A stretch of DNA of 64,000 nt. It comes from Portulaca oleracea. Lineage: Eukaryota; Streptophyta; Magnoliopsida; Caryophyllales; Portulacaceae. Below, piece after piece: positions 25,711 to 37,643 of this stretch (position 1 is its first letter; each line of letters begins with the position of its first letter). A program made the translations under genes and the position numbers. Under the pieces are notes generated by a model. The model was not told where the DNA came from. It searched no databases and was given only the letters and a program-made list of their open reading frames with translations. Where the stretch lies: NCBI GenBank assembly GCA_029582165.1, contig CM055889.1:28698927-28762926 (forward strand). The letters run 5' to 3'.

Positions 25711-27917
25711 ATTAGAAGCACAGAAAACTAATCTTTATCGCGATTGCTCAGCTAATCGGGTTTGATTCAGGTAAGGATTTAGGAATAAGCTAAGAATAAT
25801 GAAATTAAGGAAATTAATCAAGGATTCTAATCAAGAGAGAAAGACTTTTAGAGAGATTCTAACCGAACAACGAGTTTGATTACTAAAACCTAGCATGTGC
25901 AATCATACATTCAAGAACGAATAAAGAAAGACAACCAATAAGAACTCTACTACTCATTCGATGCTAATAGAATTACCTCGAATAACCAAAATTACAACTT
26001 TCATATGCTTTTAAAGTTAATCAAAGTTGAAGGTCTAAAATATTCTGGTCATCAAAAGTTTCCTTAGTCTGCTATTCTTTTCTCAAATATTACAAAACTA
26101 GATAGAAAGGTTGGTAGTCAGATTATCCTAATTCACCTTTCAGTACTTCTCAGGTAAATCTTAAACTCATGAGTATTCGAGTAATCAAAGAACACACATG
26201 AACATGTAAAACACAACCTTCTATTGATTCATAATAAGAATTCATGCACAAAATAATAATATTCAATCAAACTACATTGTTTCAGGTTGCAAAACCCTAG
26301 AATTCAAGGAAACTACTCACTCATTTTCAAGAAAAGCACGAAACAAGTTCCAAATATCATGATGAATTCTCAAAACAAAGAAAGAAAATCGAAAAGACAA
26401 ATAACTACAAGGAATTGCAGCCGTTGAGTCTTTCGATCCTGGGGTGGAGTATTCCTCGCAAGTATTGATGGTTTCTTCCCGAATCTTGAACTTCGCTTCT
26501 CTTCGAATCAATCTCAATCTTGAATCTTGATTAAGGGATTGATGAGTAATGGGATGGATTAATGTTTTCACCTTGGTTTTTCTCTCTTGAAAGGGTGGAT
26601 GAATCCATGATAGAATACTGAATGCCCAATGAATAATAAAAAAAATAAAACTGTCACTCCTGCTTCCTTTCTTGCAAAGCACGACTAAACCACAACACGC
26701 CCAGGCAACCACGGACCTTGGCCTTCACCACGGCCAGGCCGTGGTAGCCTCTGCCTTAATTTCCTTCACTTCTCTCTTCAGTCTTGTGCTGGGCAAATGA
26801 AATGGTTGACCAATGACATGAATTTCCTTCCCTTTTTTCCTTTGGTTATTGAGCCGCATGAAATGTGAATTAATCAACCACTTCTCTTTTTTTTTTGCCA
26901 CTGGACTGAATAAATGGTTGAAGGAATGAATTCAATTTCCTCCACCTCTCTCTCTTGTGTGATTGGGCGAATGAAGTGCTGAATAAATGAAAGATGAATT
27001 GTTCTCCACTTCTTTCCTTTTCAATTGGGCCGAGTGAGTAGAGTGAATGGGTTGTTGAATCAATGAACTCAATTTCCCTCACCTCTATTTTGTATTGGGC
27101 CGATTGAGTGGTGGATGAATGAATGTGAATTAATGAAATCAATTTCTCTCCTTTGGTTATTGGCAGCATGAAATGTGAATTAATGAAATCAATGGGCCTC
27201 CACTTCTCTCTTTTTTTTTTTTCCACTGGACAGAATCAATGGTTGAAGGACTGAATTTAATTTCCTCCACCTCTCACTCTTATGTGATTTAGCGAATGAA
27301 GTGCTGAATGAATGAAAGATGAATTTGCATCCATTTCTCTCCTTTTTAATTTGGCTGAGTGAGTGGAGTGAGTGGGCTGCTGAATCAATGAACTCAATTT
27401 CCCTCACCTCTATTTTGTATTGGGTCGAATGAGTGGTGGATGAATGAATTCAATTGCCTCCACCTCTCTCATGAATGAAATGAATTGATCCCCACTTCTC
27501 CCTTTTTTTGATTGATCCGCCTGAAGGATTGAAAAACAATCCAAATAATGGCCTCCCCTTCTGATCTTTGTCATTGGCCCATGAAGGAAGATGAATGCAA
27601 TGAATTTGCCTCCCTCAAATCAATTGCTACTTTTCTTCTCTTCAAGCGCAAAACAGCCTGGACCGTGGAAGCCACCACCGTCAGACTGTACTGTGCACTC
27701 CCTTGTCGTTCCTTGCTCTTTTTCGTTCCAAATTTGTACCACGATCTGGGTTTGTTATGTAGAGGCCCGTGGGGTATTCACTCTTGACTGAAGTTGAGAG
27801 AAGGTTGCTGTTTTGGCCTCAAAACCTACGAATTCGCATAAAAAATAACAGCACCAACTGTAGTTGAGAAATTGGGAAATAAATCAAGATTTACAATTAA
27901 AGTTATCCCTAATTCAC
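25640..27917 (-). repeat. Array unit u12, 2,278 bp (recent copy of u11)
   Basis: Same length as u11 and nearly identical to it, apart from scattered substitutions and a small scar at 26,697-26,706 (AACACGCCCAGGCAACC where u11 has AACACAGCCAGAGGCAACC). Minisatellite block about 26,755-27,548. Confidence 0.85.
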
Positions 27918-29858
27918 AAAACTTGACAGGGCCGCAAGCGCACGGTGTACGTAGTAGCACGACATGGTCGATCCCACAGGGGCTCAAATTAGTAGCACAG
28001 AGAACTAATCTTTATCGCGATTGCTCAGGTAATCAGGTTTAATTTAGGTAAGGATTTAGGAATAAGCTAAGACTAAAGACATCAAGGAAATTAATCAAGG
28101 ATTCTAGTCAAGAGAGAAAGACTTTTAGGGAGATGCTAACCTAACAACGAGTTTGATTACTAAAACCTAGCATGCGCAATCATACATTCAAGAACGAATC
28201 AAGAACGATAACCATAAGAACTCCACTGCTCTTTTGATGCTAATAGAATTACCTCGAATAACCTTAATTACAACTTTCATATGCTTTTCAAGTTAATCAA
28301 AGTTGAAGGTCTAAAATATTAAGTCTTCTATTCTTTTCTCAAATTTCACAAAACTAGATAGAAAGGTTGGCAATCAGATTATCCTAATTTACCTTTCAGT
28401 ACTTCCCAAGTTAATCTCAAACCCATGAGTATTCGAGCCCTCAAAGAACACACATGAACATATAAAACACAACCTTCTATTGATTCATAACAAGAATTCA
28501 TGCACAAATTAATAATATTCAATCAAACTACATTGTTTCAGGTTGCAAAACCCTAGAATTCAAGGAAACTATCACTCATGTTCAAGAAAAGCACGAAATA
28601 AGTTGCAAACATCATGATTAATTCTCAAAACAAAGAAAGAAAACTGAAAAGAATAATAACTACAAGGAATTACAACCGTCGAGTCTTTCGATCCCGGGGT
28701 GGAGTCTTCCAGGCAAGTATTGATGGGTTCTCCCGAATCTCGAACTTCGCTTCTCTTCGAATCAAACTCAATCTTGAATCCTGATTAAGGGATTGATGAA
28801 TAATGGGATGTATTAAAGTTTTCTCCTTGGTTTTTCTTTCTTGAGAGGGTTGATGAATCCATGATAGAATAGTGAATGCCCAATGACTAATCATAAAAAA
28901 TGAAACCATCACTCCTGCACCCTTTCTTGCGAAGCACGGCTAAACCACGACCCAGCCCGTGGCAACCAAGGACCGTGGCCTTCACCATGGCCAGGTCGTG
29001 GTAGCCTCTGCCTCAATTTCCTTCACTTCTCTCTTCGGTCTTGTGCTGGGAAAATGAAATGGTTGACCAATGACATGAATTTCTTTCCCTTTTTTCTTTT
29101 GTTCATTGGGCCGCATGAAATGTGAATTAATGAAATCAATGGGCCTCCTCTTCTCTCTTTTTTTCCACTGGACTGAATCAATGGTTGAAGGAATGAATTC
29201 AATTTCCTCTACCTCTCTCTCTTGTGTGATTTGGAGAATGATGTGCTGAATGAATGAAAGATAAATTGGCCTCCACTTCTCTCCTTTATAATTGGGCCGA
29301 GTGAGTGGAATGAATGAGCTGCTGAATCAATGAACTCAATTTCATCACCTCCCTTTTGTATTGGGCCAAATAAGTGGTGGGTGAATGAATTCAATTGCCT
29401 CCACCTCTCTCACGAATGAAATGAATTGATCCTCACTTCTCCCTTTTTTTGATTGGGCCGCCTGAAGGATTGAAAAACATTCCAAATAATGACCTCCCCT
29501 TATGATCTTTGTCATTGGCCTGTGAAGGAAGATGAATGCAATGAATTTGCCTCCCTCAAATCAATTGTTGTTGTTCTTTTCTTCACGCGCAAAACAACCT
29601 GGACCGTGGCAGCCACCACGGTCAGACCGTGGTGTGCACTGCCCGATTGTTCCTTGCTCCTTTCCGTCCCAAATTTGTACCACGGTCTGGGTTTGTTATG
29701 TAGAGGCCCGTGGTGTATTCACTCTTGCCTGAAGTTGAGAGAAAGTTGGTGTTTTGGCCTCAAAACCTACGAATGCGCATCAAAAACAACAACACCAACT
29801 GTAGTAGAGAAATTGGGAAATAAATCAAGATTTACAATTAAACTTATCCCTAATTCAC
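27918..29858 (-). repeat. Array unit u13, 1,941 bp, last unit
   Basis: Right-most unit. It is more diverged than its neighbours and has a deletion around 28,318 where the TCTGGTTATCAAAAGG segment is missing. Minisatellite block about 29,010-29,490. It contains a well-kept palindrome cluster: ACCGTGG (29,603), CCACGGT (29,616), ACCGTGG (29,626). The array stops at CCTAATTCAC; the junction box that follows this motif in the other units is replaced by unrelated sequence. Confidence 0.85.
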
Positions 29859-30306
29859 TATCAATGTCCCCTTAAAACATTGTCATCAAAAGCACTTATC
29901 AATATCATGTTCTATAATTCAAACGTTTGTAGTAAATGAGGTTATATGCCTCAAACCCACTAGAGACTAAATGAAACTTTAACTATTATAATTTCACATT
30001 TTCACTATAAGGCCAACAATGGAACATACATTTATATCGAGCTACAAAGAAACATGTGAGATATTGGATGAGATGATGCTTCAAATGAAATAAGGACCAA
30101 TGGATTGAAATTGTTATATAGCTTATAAATTGCACAATTTCATTTTGTCTTCATAAATAAAGCATGCAAATATCACCAATGCAACTTACTACACAAGCAA
30201 GATGTCCTAAGTTTTATCTGATAAATGTACTAAACATGCAATGAAATAGTTTATGGATGAAATGATATACGATATCTGTCAATCTACTAAATATAATAAT
30301 TATTAG
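29859..30306. other. Unassigned AT-rich sequence right of the array
   Basis: About 450 bp of AT-rich DNA begins abruptly at TATCAATGTCCCC after the last array unit. I see no coding potential, tandem repeat or terminal motif in it. It could be flanking DNA of the copia-like LTR that follows. Confidence 0.4.
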
Positions 30307-31123
30307 TGTTGAGTTTTAGGTAATCTATTTTCCAAATAGATAGAGTTAATTGGCGGAATAATTCATAACAGTTATGAAAAGAACAAACAACCCATGAAAT
30401 AAGAATTGCAAAAACTGTATTTTATAACTGATACTTTCTTGCTGGGGAAAATGTAGGCCTTTAACATTTTTATAAGAATCCTTTACTGAAGGTCCACACA
30501 TTACTCATGGGGCTCGATTGCTAGATCGGCTGAATTGAGACAAATCTCAATTGCAAAAGTATATGTTTAGTGTGTTTGTGTAGATTGTTGTAGAAACAAT
30601 AAACTATTGAGCCAAAGAAGAGAAATTTAAGAGAAGACTTGTCATTGTTTCTCCTGCAAGAGTTCTGAATAATTGTATACGAAGTTTTCTCCCCTATTTA
30701 TAGTGTCTAGCGGCTTGCAAAAGGGGTTAAAGAAACCCTCTTTTCAAACGACTTAAGAAACGTGTGTCTAGGGCCATGCTATGGACCGTGTCACTAGGGC
30801 CATGGTTCGTGGCCACCTCCAAAACACCGACTTTCTTCATCATAATGCGACACTGGTCGTGGCAAGTGCACCACAATTCGTGATATGTTGTTTTTTCATA
30901 GAAAGAAAATTTTTGACACTATCTAACATAATACCATATTATCTTAGGCTATATACTTTGTTCCAAGGTGCTAGCTTATGTGACCCAATAAGACCAAATA
31001 ATATATATGTAATTAAACACATTTAATACCAATTACGGAGGTCTCTAGCAAGACATATAATTACTATAATATTTTGGCTTAAATACTCCAATTAAATTGA
31101 ACATTGTCTGGACATTCACAACA
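30307..31123 (-). mobile_element. Copia-like LTR, minus orientation, about 817 bp
   Basis: On the minus strand the segment starts TGTTGTGAATGTCC, right after a purine-rich CACAAGTCAGAGAT that fits the polypurine tract and GAGATTGTTG boundary of plant Ty1/copia elements. It ends ...CTCAACA, giving TGTTG/CAACA termini. A TATAAATA box lies at 30,695-30,702 (minus strand), with an AGAGAAACAATG-type transcript start region beyond it. GC-rich GGCCATGG and CCACGAACC motifs lie upstream of the TATA box. The left end is a best guess. Confidence 0.5.
30695..30702 (-). promoter_or_regulatory. TATA box of the copia-like LTR
   Basis: Plus-strand CTATTTATAGTG, read on the minus strand as CACTATAAATAG. It sits inside the LTR with GC-rich upstream sequence and AT-rich downstream sequence, the usual U3/R arrangement. 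Confidence 0.5.
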
Positions 31124-31588
31124 ATCTCTGACTTGTGCCACAAGTGTTGAATCCCTTTTAATTCCCATTTTACTTATTTCGGATAAGGTAAGCCAATATC
31201 ATCCATATGTAACCCGAATGTTCCTTGACCTCCAACTTTGACGCTGAAAATAGATGATCAGCTATTGATCCATCTGAGCTTGGCCAAGCATTTTCAATCT
31301 AAGCTTATCGAGTGGCAACGAGACAACTATCCCTTGCGGGGAAGACAATTCATCTTGTTCAATTACATCCCCGTTACGAGAGGTGTTGAACGTGCTCCAA
31401 AGTGACGATAAACGATGTAAGTTAAGTAAAGAACTCAGGATTTAGGAATTATCAAAGAGTAGCATGAGCACTTATGACATTCACAACTTAAAGTGCTCCC
31501 ACTGCTGGTCAATTAGGTAAGTGTTCGCAACATTGCCCATGTGATTGACCATCACTATGATCACAAAGCTTGATCACGCTACTTTAGA
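31124..31588 (-). mobile_element. Copia-like internal 3' region, truncated
   Basis: Lies upstream (minus strand) of the copia-like LTR, between where pol would end and the LTR. It has no open frame of note. It is cut off at 31,588 by the first Tat/Ogre-like LTR, so no copia protein domain is left in the window. Confidence 0.35.
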
Positions 31589-33110
31589 TGTTGAATTTTG
31601 TACCGGTAAACCTCACTCGAGAAAGTTGGGCCGAAATAGTCGATGAAACCCGTGGGCTTAGGCCACATCCAAGGAAAAGGGCCCGAAAGCACCAAAGCCC
31701 CTTTCAAATAGTAAGGCCACGAGGCCTTGCTCAGTGTCAAGATGGGCCCAAGGCGCGCGCCTGGTCCAGCAGAAAATAGCATGGCCGCGGGCCTTGCTCA
31801 CAATTACAGCCCATTTCTCGGATTGCCACGCTGACTCTGGACTCTGGCGCCAATTTTTTTCCCTCCCATACAGTTGTGATCCGATGATCACAGGCTTGAC
31901 TCTTTGACTGTTGACCTGAGCAAGGCCATGCGACCATCCTATTTAATATGGTGGGCATGATCTTTGGATCATGCCTCCTCTCCTTCCATCTTCATCAACT
32001 CATCCCTCACCTATAAATAACTCCCTCATCCTTCAATCACATGACCAACTATCATTATCAACTCTTCATCACTCTCTACTCACTTCATCATTATTAACTT
32101 CTTCCATCAACTACCCTCATCATCATATATATCTTCTCAAATTCCCTTCCATCCTCCATAACTATCATCACTACCACCGCCACACTATCCATATAACCAT
32201 ACCTCCAACCATTCTCAAGCATTCATTTCGTCATCCATACAACACCGAGCCTAAGCATTCACTACATAGGGGTCCATTTTGAAAGCTTAAAGTGAGGTTT
32301 GTACTTCCATGTATTTGTATTTTCATTATGTAATTTATTCCTAGGTTATCTTACTTGTGCATTGTATTGTAAAAACCTTCATGTTTTATTATTGCATGAT
32401 TCGGAATATTAATTTTGTGAAATTCATTAAACTTCTCCCCGCTCGTTTCATTTCAAGTTCGATTTTAGTAGAGTCTGTTTTTTTAAACAGGTGGATTCAA
32501 GAATTCTTTAATTCTCGAATTCGTAACCTTGCCCACGAATTCGGAATTCGGGTTCGTAGATCGGAGTTATTTTTTTTATTTTGGTTTGTCGATACCCTTA
32601 AATCGGCTGTCGACTCTTTCTTTATAACCCTTTTTTATTATTATTAAACACACATGTTTATCACATCGAAAAATCTGTAAAATGATTTATATACTCCTAT
32701 ATTCTAAGCCGGAGCTAACTAAAGAGAAAATGTTGAAGAGATTATCATAGGCCCGGTGGCCTACGAAAGTTTCTAGGCATTTTCTGTTGGGCCAAAGAAG
32801 CACAAGCCCAATAGTGGCCACGCCACAGGCCCCGCGGCCAGTGGTGGCCCCTGCTGGCCCATGTACTTTATTCTTGGTCCGGGTTTGAATTAGAATTTGT
32901 ATTAAGTCATTTGTAAATTAATTTGATGTAATTTCAAGTGTGTAAATAATAAAAATTGGTTGAATGAATAAAAGTCTCTCACCTCGAAATTGTTTTATAA
33001 AATAAAAATATCATTATTTAAGGATTAAGCAACCTTAGTCGGCTCCCAATCACAACATAAGTAGCACGTTCGAAACTATGCCCTGCGCAGGGATTTTTCG
33101 GGGTCCTACA
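31589..33110 (+). mobile_element. 5' LTR of Tat/Ogre-like element I, about 1.52 kb
   Basis: Starts TGTTGAATTTTGTACCGG and ends GGGTCCTACA, three bases before a primer-binding site. It contains a TATA box (TATAAATA, 32,012) followed by a long pyrimidine- and CAT-rich leader to about 32,270. GC-rich GGCC motifs cluster at 31,650-31,800 and 32,745-32,870. Length and end structure resemble the 5' LTR of element II (45,425-46,997). The start is placed by the TG and the change in character of the sequence. Confidence 0.6.
32012..32019 (+). promoter_or_regulatory. TATA box in LTR of element I
   Basis: CTATAAATAACTCC lies in the middle of the LTR, after a run of CTCC and CATC motifs and before a transcribed-looking pyrimidine-rich stretch. 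Confidence 0.55.
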
Positions 33111-33113
33111 GAT

Positions 33114-33131
33114 TGGCCACTCCACTAGGGA
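33114..33131 (+). other. Primer-binding site of element I
   Basis: TGGCCACTCCACTAGGGA, four bases past the LTR end. It is a mutated form of TGGCGACTCCACTGGGGA, seen intact at 47,005. That site is typical of Ogre/Tat elements primed by a tRNA-Arg (recalled knowledge). Confidence 0.7.
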
Positions 33132-34509
33132 CTTAAACTTAAGAAGAGGATAAAACTTGAAAAAAATCGATTTGATTTGAAATTGCAAAAGGGAGAAAGT
33201 TGATTTATTTCACGATTTTATTATTCTTTTAGGCATTTTGTATACTAGGCTACTCTTTGGGTCTTTTGACACGAGAGCACAAAAGCGATGGTTTAGGGTT
33301 GACCTAGGATTATATTTGAGAGCGGGCAGCCACTACTTGTGTGATGCACTCTACATTGCCAAGCATTTGGTCTCTCCTCTCACCAATGTTATACTCCAAG
33401 GCTTCCTTGAAGTCCGACGAGCAACACGTACCTCACACACTTTACCGATAAACTTTATATGGGTGAAGTGTACCAAGGCGAGAACATGTGATACCTCATC
33501 TAATCCCAAAGTTAGTAATCCATGAATATAGAGCCTTGGTTTAGGATACCCCTCATGTTGTTTGTGAATATATGTGTTTTTCCCTTCCCCTTTCTTTGTT
33601 GCAAAAGAGTCGACCTCAGTTTAGAGGCTTTGTTCTAGTCCATGTAAGGTTCATTGGGCTCAGAAGAGGTCTGTTTATCAATTAGCTAGGGCGATCAATG
33701 TCAAGCATTATGGTTAACGAAGTGGTCGGGCCCATTTATGTACAAAGGTTGATTACTCTAATTCATAAAGCAAAACTTAACTCGCCTTTGATGATCTTAT
33801 ATGGCCCTTTTCGATGCTTTCTTAACGAAGGTTCAAAATCTGACTAAAGTCCCAACAAAGTTAGTGGATGACGTTTTAGACTACATGATAGTCACTAAGC
33901 TTGAGTAAATTAGTTTATAGATTTAATTATTAAATCCACCGTATACATGGCCGGCCCGTTGTTAGGCCCAACCATAGTGGATTTACCAATTAAGCCTATA
34001 AACTAATTATAACCCGCTTATTGTTGGCTTTATTCAGTCCTTTACGATGTCCATCTTCCTTGAGTAATAAATAAAAAAAAAAGAAACGTGTTGGAGATCG
34101 TCGGTCTTCTTGAACATTATCCTAGTTCGTATAATAGCCAATATAGCTCGAGTTGTCTGAGTTCGTTGGTCCAAGTTACGGATTCTCCTTAAAACAGTCG
34201 GCTTGTGGATTGGGCCCATCCGAATTGAGAAACACTGACTTGTGCTTCCTAACTTATGATCAACTCACTATATTTGACTTTATTCAGCCCTTTATAATGT
34301 TATGTTGTTAGGCCCATATAGAGTTAGGTCACGCCCTTCTAGGACATGCATGCATCGGGTAGAAAGTGTCAGAGCCAATTATCGGGTCAATAACAAATTT
34401 CCATACAGGCAAGATAGGATCTCGACTCGGGGCCCGCATTAGAGATCCGCGCACCGGTCAACTGGTTCCTAATTCAAGATACGATCCGTTCACCGCTCGA
34501 GACCACATC
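33132..34509 (+). mobile_element. Leader of element I with degenerate tandem repeats
   Basis: Untranslated leader. From about 33,600 it carries three degenerate modules of roughly 230-250 bp. Each contains a TTTAGTCC or TCTAGTCC form, GGTTGATT or GGCCCG forms, and ends near a GGCCCTTTT / CAGTCCTTTACGATG / CAGCCCTTTATAATG variant (33,805, 34,033, 34,286). The same module is longer and more often repeated in element II. Confidence 0.55.
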
Positions 34510-35026
34510 ATGGCTGAGGAACGATTTCAGGAGATCCTTGTCTAGGGTACCGAAGCTAACATCTTGAAGACACTAAGATGCAAGGCTTAGTCTTTGCGAA
34601 CTCCCTTGAATAGGAGAAGAAAATCTGGAAAAGGTTCCATGAGCAACTACAGGTGATGGATGGCATGCTTCAAGCCATAACCAAGATTAATGAGACGCTA
34701 GGCCTGAATACCGAAGGAGATGATGATGTGGTGGAAGTCCAAGGGTACGAATATGAGCCCGAACTCGTCAAGACACCTAGAAGAGATGAGTCAGGTGGCT
34801 CAAAATCATTCAAAGGCAAGTCCAAAGTAGCCTCGGAGATTCCCAAAGTCAAAGAGGATCCTATTGTAAAGGCCTTAGAACAAAAACTCGAGAGTGTTAT
34901 CGAGATAATGAGCACTTTTCCGGCCTTTACTGACAAGTACACAGATGTGCCTTTGCCTATCCACCCAGTCATGAACGTTGCTGACAAAATTGAAGTGCCC
35001 AACATCAAGTTCAAGTCGTCTGAAAA
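34510..35026 (+). pseudogene. Gag of Tat/Ogre-like element I, N-terminal part
   Basis: Start of a broken gag gene. ATG at 34,510 opens a short frame stopped after about 12 codons. A second frame, open from about 34,617, runs to 35,026 and encodes an acidic and lysine-rich stretch followed by a segment ending KFKSSEN. It matches the gag of element II in the run KxDPIVxxLEQKL / DDPVIQEIKAQL and in the sequence before the conserved PTHH motif. It is interrupted exactly at GAAAA (35,022-35,026) by the 3.2-kb insertion and resumes at 38,260. The product would be a structural capsid precursor; it is not functional here. Confidence 0.75.
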
Positions 35027-35292
35027 TGTAACGCCCTGGAAATTCAATTATGAAAAGTCAAAGTCAAACTAACGTTAACAGAAAACTCAGCGGAAGTCTC
35101 AAACTTTATTTGGGCGTCACTGCCGTATCCCTGAAGGAATACAAGGCGAGAAGGAAAACTACAATGTTTGACAACGATAAACCAACTAACAAAATCAAAC
35201 TTAGAATTTGAACTCAACATCACTATCTTCATGTATTTCTAAAAAGAAACGTAATATAATTAACAGTATCTAATCACGCCATTCTCACTTTA
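35027..35292 (-). repeat. Second copy of the LTR end
   Basis: TGTAACGCCC followed by GGAAATTCAATT, GAAAAGTCAAA, CAGCGGAAGTCTCAAAC and GGAATACAAGGC, repeated with small differences from 35,293. The two copies lie head to tail and the outer one abuts the target duplication. Confidence 0.7.
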
Positions 35293-35808
35293 TGTAACGC
35301 CCCGGAAATTCAATTGTAGAAAAGTCAAACTCAAACTAACGTTACCGGAAAAATTCAGCGGAAGTCTCAAACTCTTATTGGGGAGTCATTGCCGCATCCC
35401 CGAAGGAATACAAGGCAAGAAAGCAAAAAACCACAACTATTCAACTGTAAAGCAAACTAAACAACCTCAAAAGTTAGAAATTATCTTAATACGACTAACT
35501 TCAGGTCTTTCAGAATTTCAAACACAACTTAAGAATAAAACTAAATGAGCCGAGCCTCACTGCTAGTTCCCGTCCCCAACATATAGATCATCACCTGAAA
35601 ACAAAACATTTCAAAAAATGAGAGGGAAATCTCAATAATATGTAATCCCTAACCGTTAAAAACAATTCAATTTCATTTCAATTCATTTAAGGGAGGGGGA
35701 ACAAGTCAAACCATTTCACAAACCGTTTAACCCTTACAACTGTTTTCCTAAACCCAACCAATTCATTTTTATTACGCGGGCGGGGTACCACATCCTTTAA
35801 AGTAACAT

Positions 35809-35955
35809 CGCCTACCAAAGACATCAAAACATTCGCCTACCAAAGGCATCAAAGATAATCGCCTACCAAAGGCATAAATATAATAATTGCCTACCAAAGG
35901 CATCAATAATTGCCTACCAAAGGCATCAAAATAACTGCCTACCAAAGGCATCAAC
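35809..35955. repeat. Tandem repeat, six copies of 22-28 bp
   Basis: Core CCTACCAAAGGCATCAA occurs six times with spacers of 5-11 bp (starts near 35,809, 35,834, 35,860, 35,888, 35,911, 35,936). The first copy has AAAGACATC. Confidence 0.9.
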
Positions 35956-37160
35956 AAAACCCGCTTAATGTTTCACTTTGAATTATTAGTATATTATACA
36001 AATATCAGCTCACAGCTCTCAAGTCAAACACAACCCAGGTTATTAAAACCAGTAACAAAACTACTCATTAAAGACCATCTTGATTTCTCAACTCCATAAA
36101 TTAAGGCACAAGCAATTATCCAAAACAGATGGTCACATTTTCTACAAAAAGTGCCTTTCAGGATGCAAATTCCAAAAACATATTAGAAATCAACAGAACA
36201 CATTTAAAGTGCATCCCAGTGGGGATTAGGGCATAGACGTTACCTGAATATCATCACTAGACTTCAACTAACGAACACTTGAGCTCACTAATGACGCGAA
36301 CTAGCTCGGGCAGAAGGGTTTTACGTGAAGGGAGAGGGCATAGGCGATTTGGGGGGCGGCAGTCACTGGCGGAGGTCAGCGGCGGTGAGAGTAGACGGTG
36401 GTCATCGGAATGTAGGTGTCGGTGCCTCGGTTCGACAGCAAGCAGCACCCACAACAGTAGCGCATCGGCACGATAGCATATGTCGGTCATGTATGCATCT
36501 GGGCGGCAGCGGTGAGCGGCTGGGCGGCGAAGGTGGTCCCTAACGTCAACGGTGGTGTCTAGGATCGGTCGGAGACAGCAGCGACAAGGCAGCGAATATA
36601 GAAACGGGAGAAAGGAAAGAAAAGGGGAAAGAAGAAGAAAGGAAGGAGGCCGGCGGTGGCTCGCGGTGGTTGTTGGGGTTCGAAGTGGCGGCCGGCGATG
36701 GTCCGGCGGCGGTGGTGGCGACGAGGGACAACAGAGAGAGTGGAAGAGTTTAGGGAGAGGGAAGAAGGGAGGAGTAACTTAGGGTTTTGTTATCTAGGTT
36801 TTACAAGACTTACTTAACCCTAATCCTCTACTAACCTAACTCTAATCTCACCCAAATTCACTCCCAATTCTTTTAACTGAACAAGATTTAGGCCTAACAA
36901 ATTCTAATACCAATATGTATTATGTGAATAATTATGATGGTATTATTGTTATGTGATTATTATTATTACTATCATTATTCTTATTATTATTAGTATTATT
37001 GTTGTTATTATTATTATTAGTATTATATTATTAGGTGAGCATTACCGGGATATGATTAGTATTTATATTATATAACAATTAGTATCATATGTTTTATTAT
37101 TTTACTATTAGTAGTTCTTATTATGGTTAGTGTGATATTAGTATTAGGCGTAATAGATAA

Positions 37161-37198
37161 TACTACTACTACTACTCTACTAGTACTAGTACTAGTAG

Positions 37199-37254
<56 letters not shown>

Positions 37255-37276
37255 TTATTATTATTATTATTATTAT
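37161..37276. repeat. (TAC)n/(TTA)n microsatellite
   Basis: TAC repeats with an embedded ACTAGTACTAGTACTAGT palindrome at about 37,178-37,197, passing into TTA repeats at the right end. Confidence 0.95.
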
Positions 37277-37478
37277 AAAAATCATTGTGGGTCCCACGAA
37301 ATAGAGCCACGGGAGTGACTGTAGGGGAATTGTCAATCACAAAGTAGAAAGTTTTTTTTTCTATTTTTAATTTTTTTAAAAAATTTCAATCCGGATTTTA
37401 TTTTAAAAGTTAAAAAACCAAAAAGTACACTAATCCTTGACTGCTTTGGACTTTGAATTAAATTATTTTGGTGATTCC

Positions 37479-37480
<2 letters not shown>

Positions 37481-37530
<50 letters not shown>
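37481..37530. repeat. (TAA)n microsatellite
   Basis: Perfect TAA repeats over 50 bp. Confidence 0.95.
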
Positions 37531-37534
<4 letters not shown>

Positions 37535-37580
37535 TATACACAATAATAAGTAAATAATCTAGACGGTGACTTTATTTCTA

Positions 37581-37602
37581 AAATAATAATAACAATAATA
37601 AC

Positions 37603-37640
<38 letters not shown>
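37581..37640. repeat. (TAA)n microsatellite with CAA interruptions
   Basis: TAA repeats, interrupted by AACAATAATAACAA near the left end. Confidence 0.95.

Positions 37641-37643
<3 letters not shown>

Noticed and set aside
1..29858. CRISPR array
   Set aside because: Repeats are long, degenerate and contiguous, with no regular unique spacers, and the surrounding DNA is plant nuclear.
36546..36731. Signal-peptide-like minus-strand frame
   Set aside because: Short, low complexity, in the GC-rich part of an LTR, with no downstream coding context.
36257..36782. GC-rich frames suggesting a small gene inside the 3.2-kb insert
   Set aside because: Overlapping frames on both strands are open only through GGCGG-rich composition, with no motif, and they sit within an LTR.
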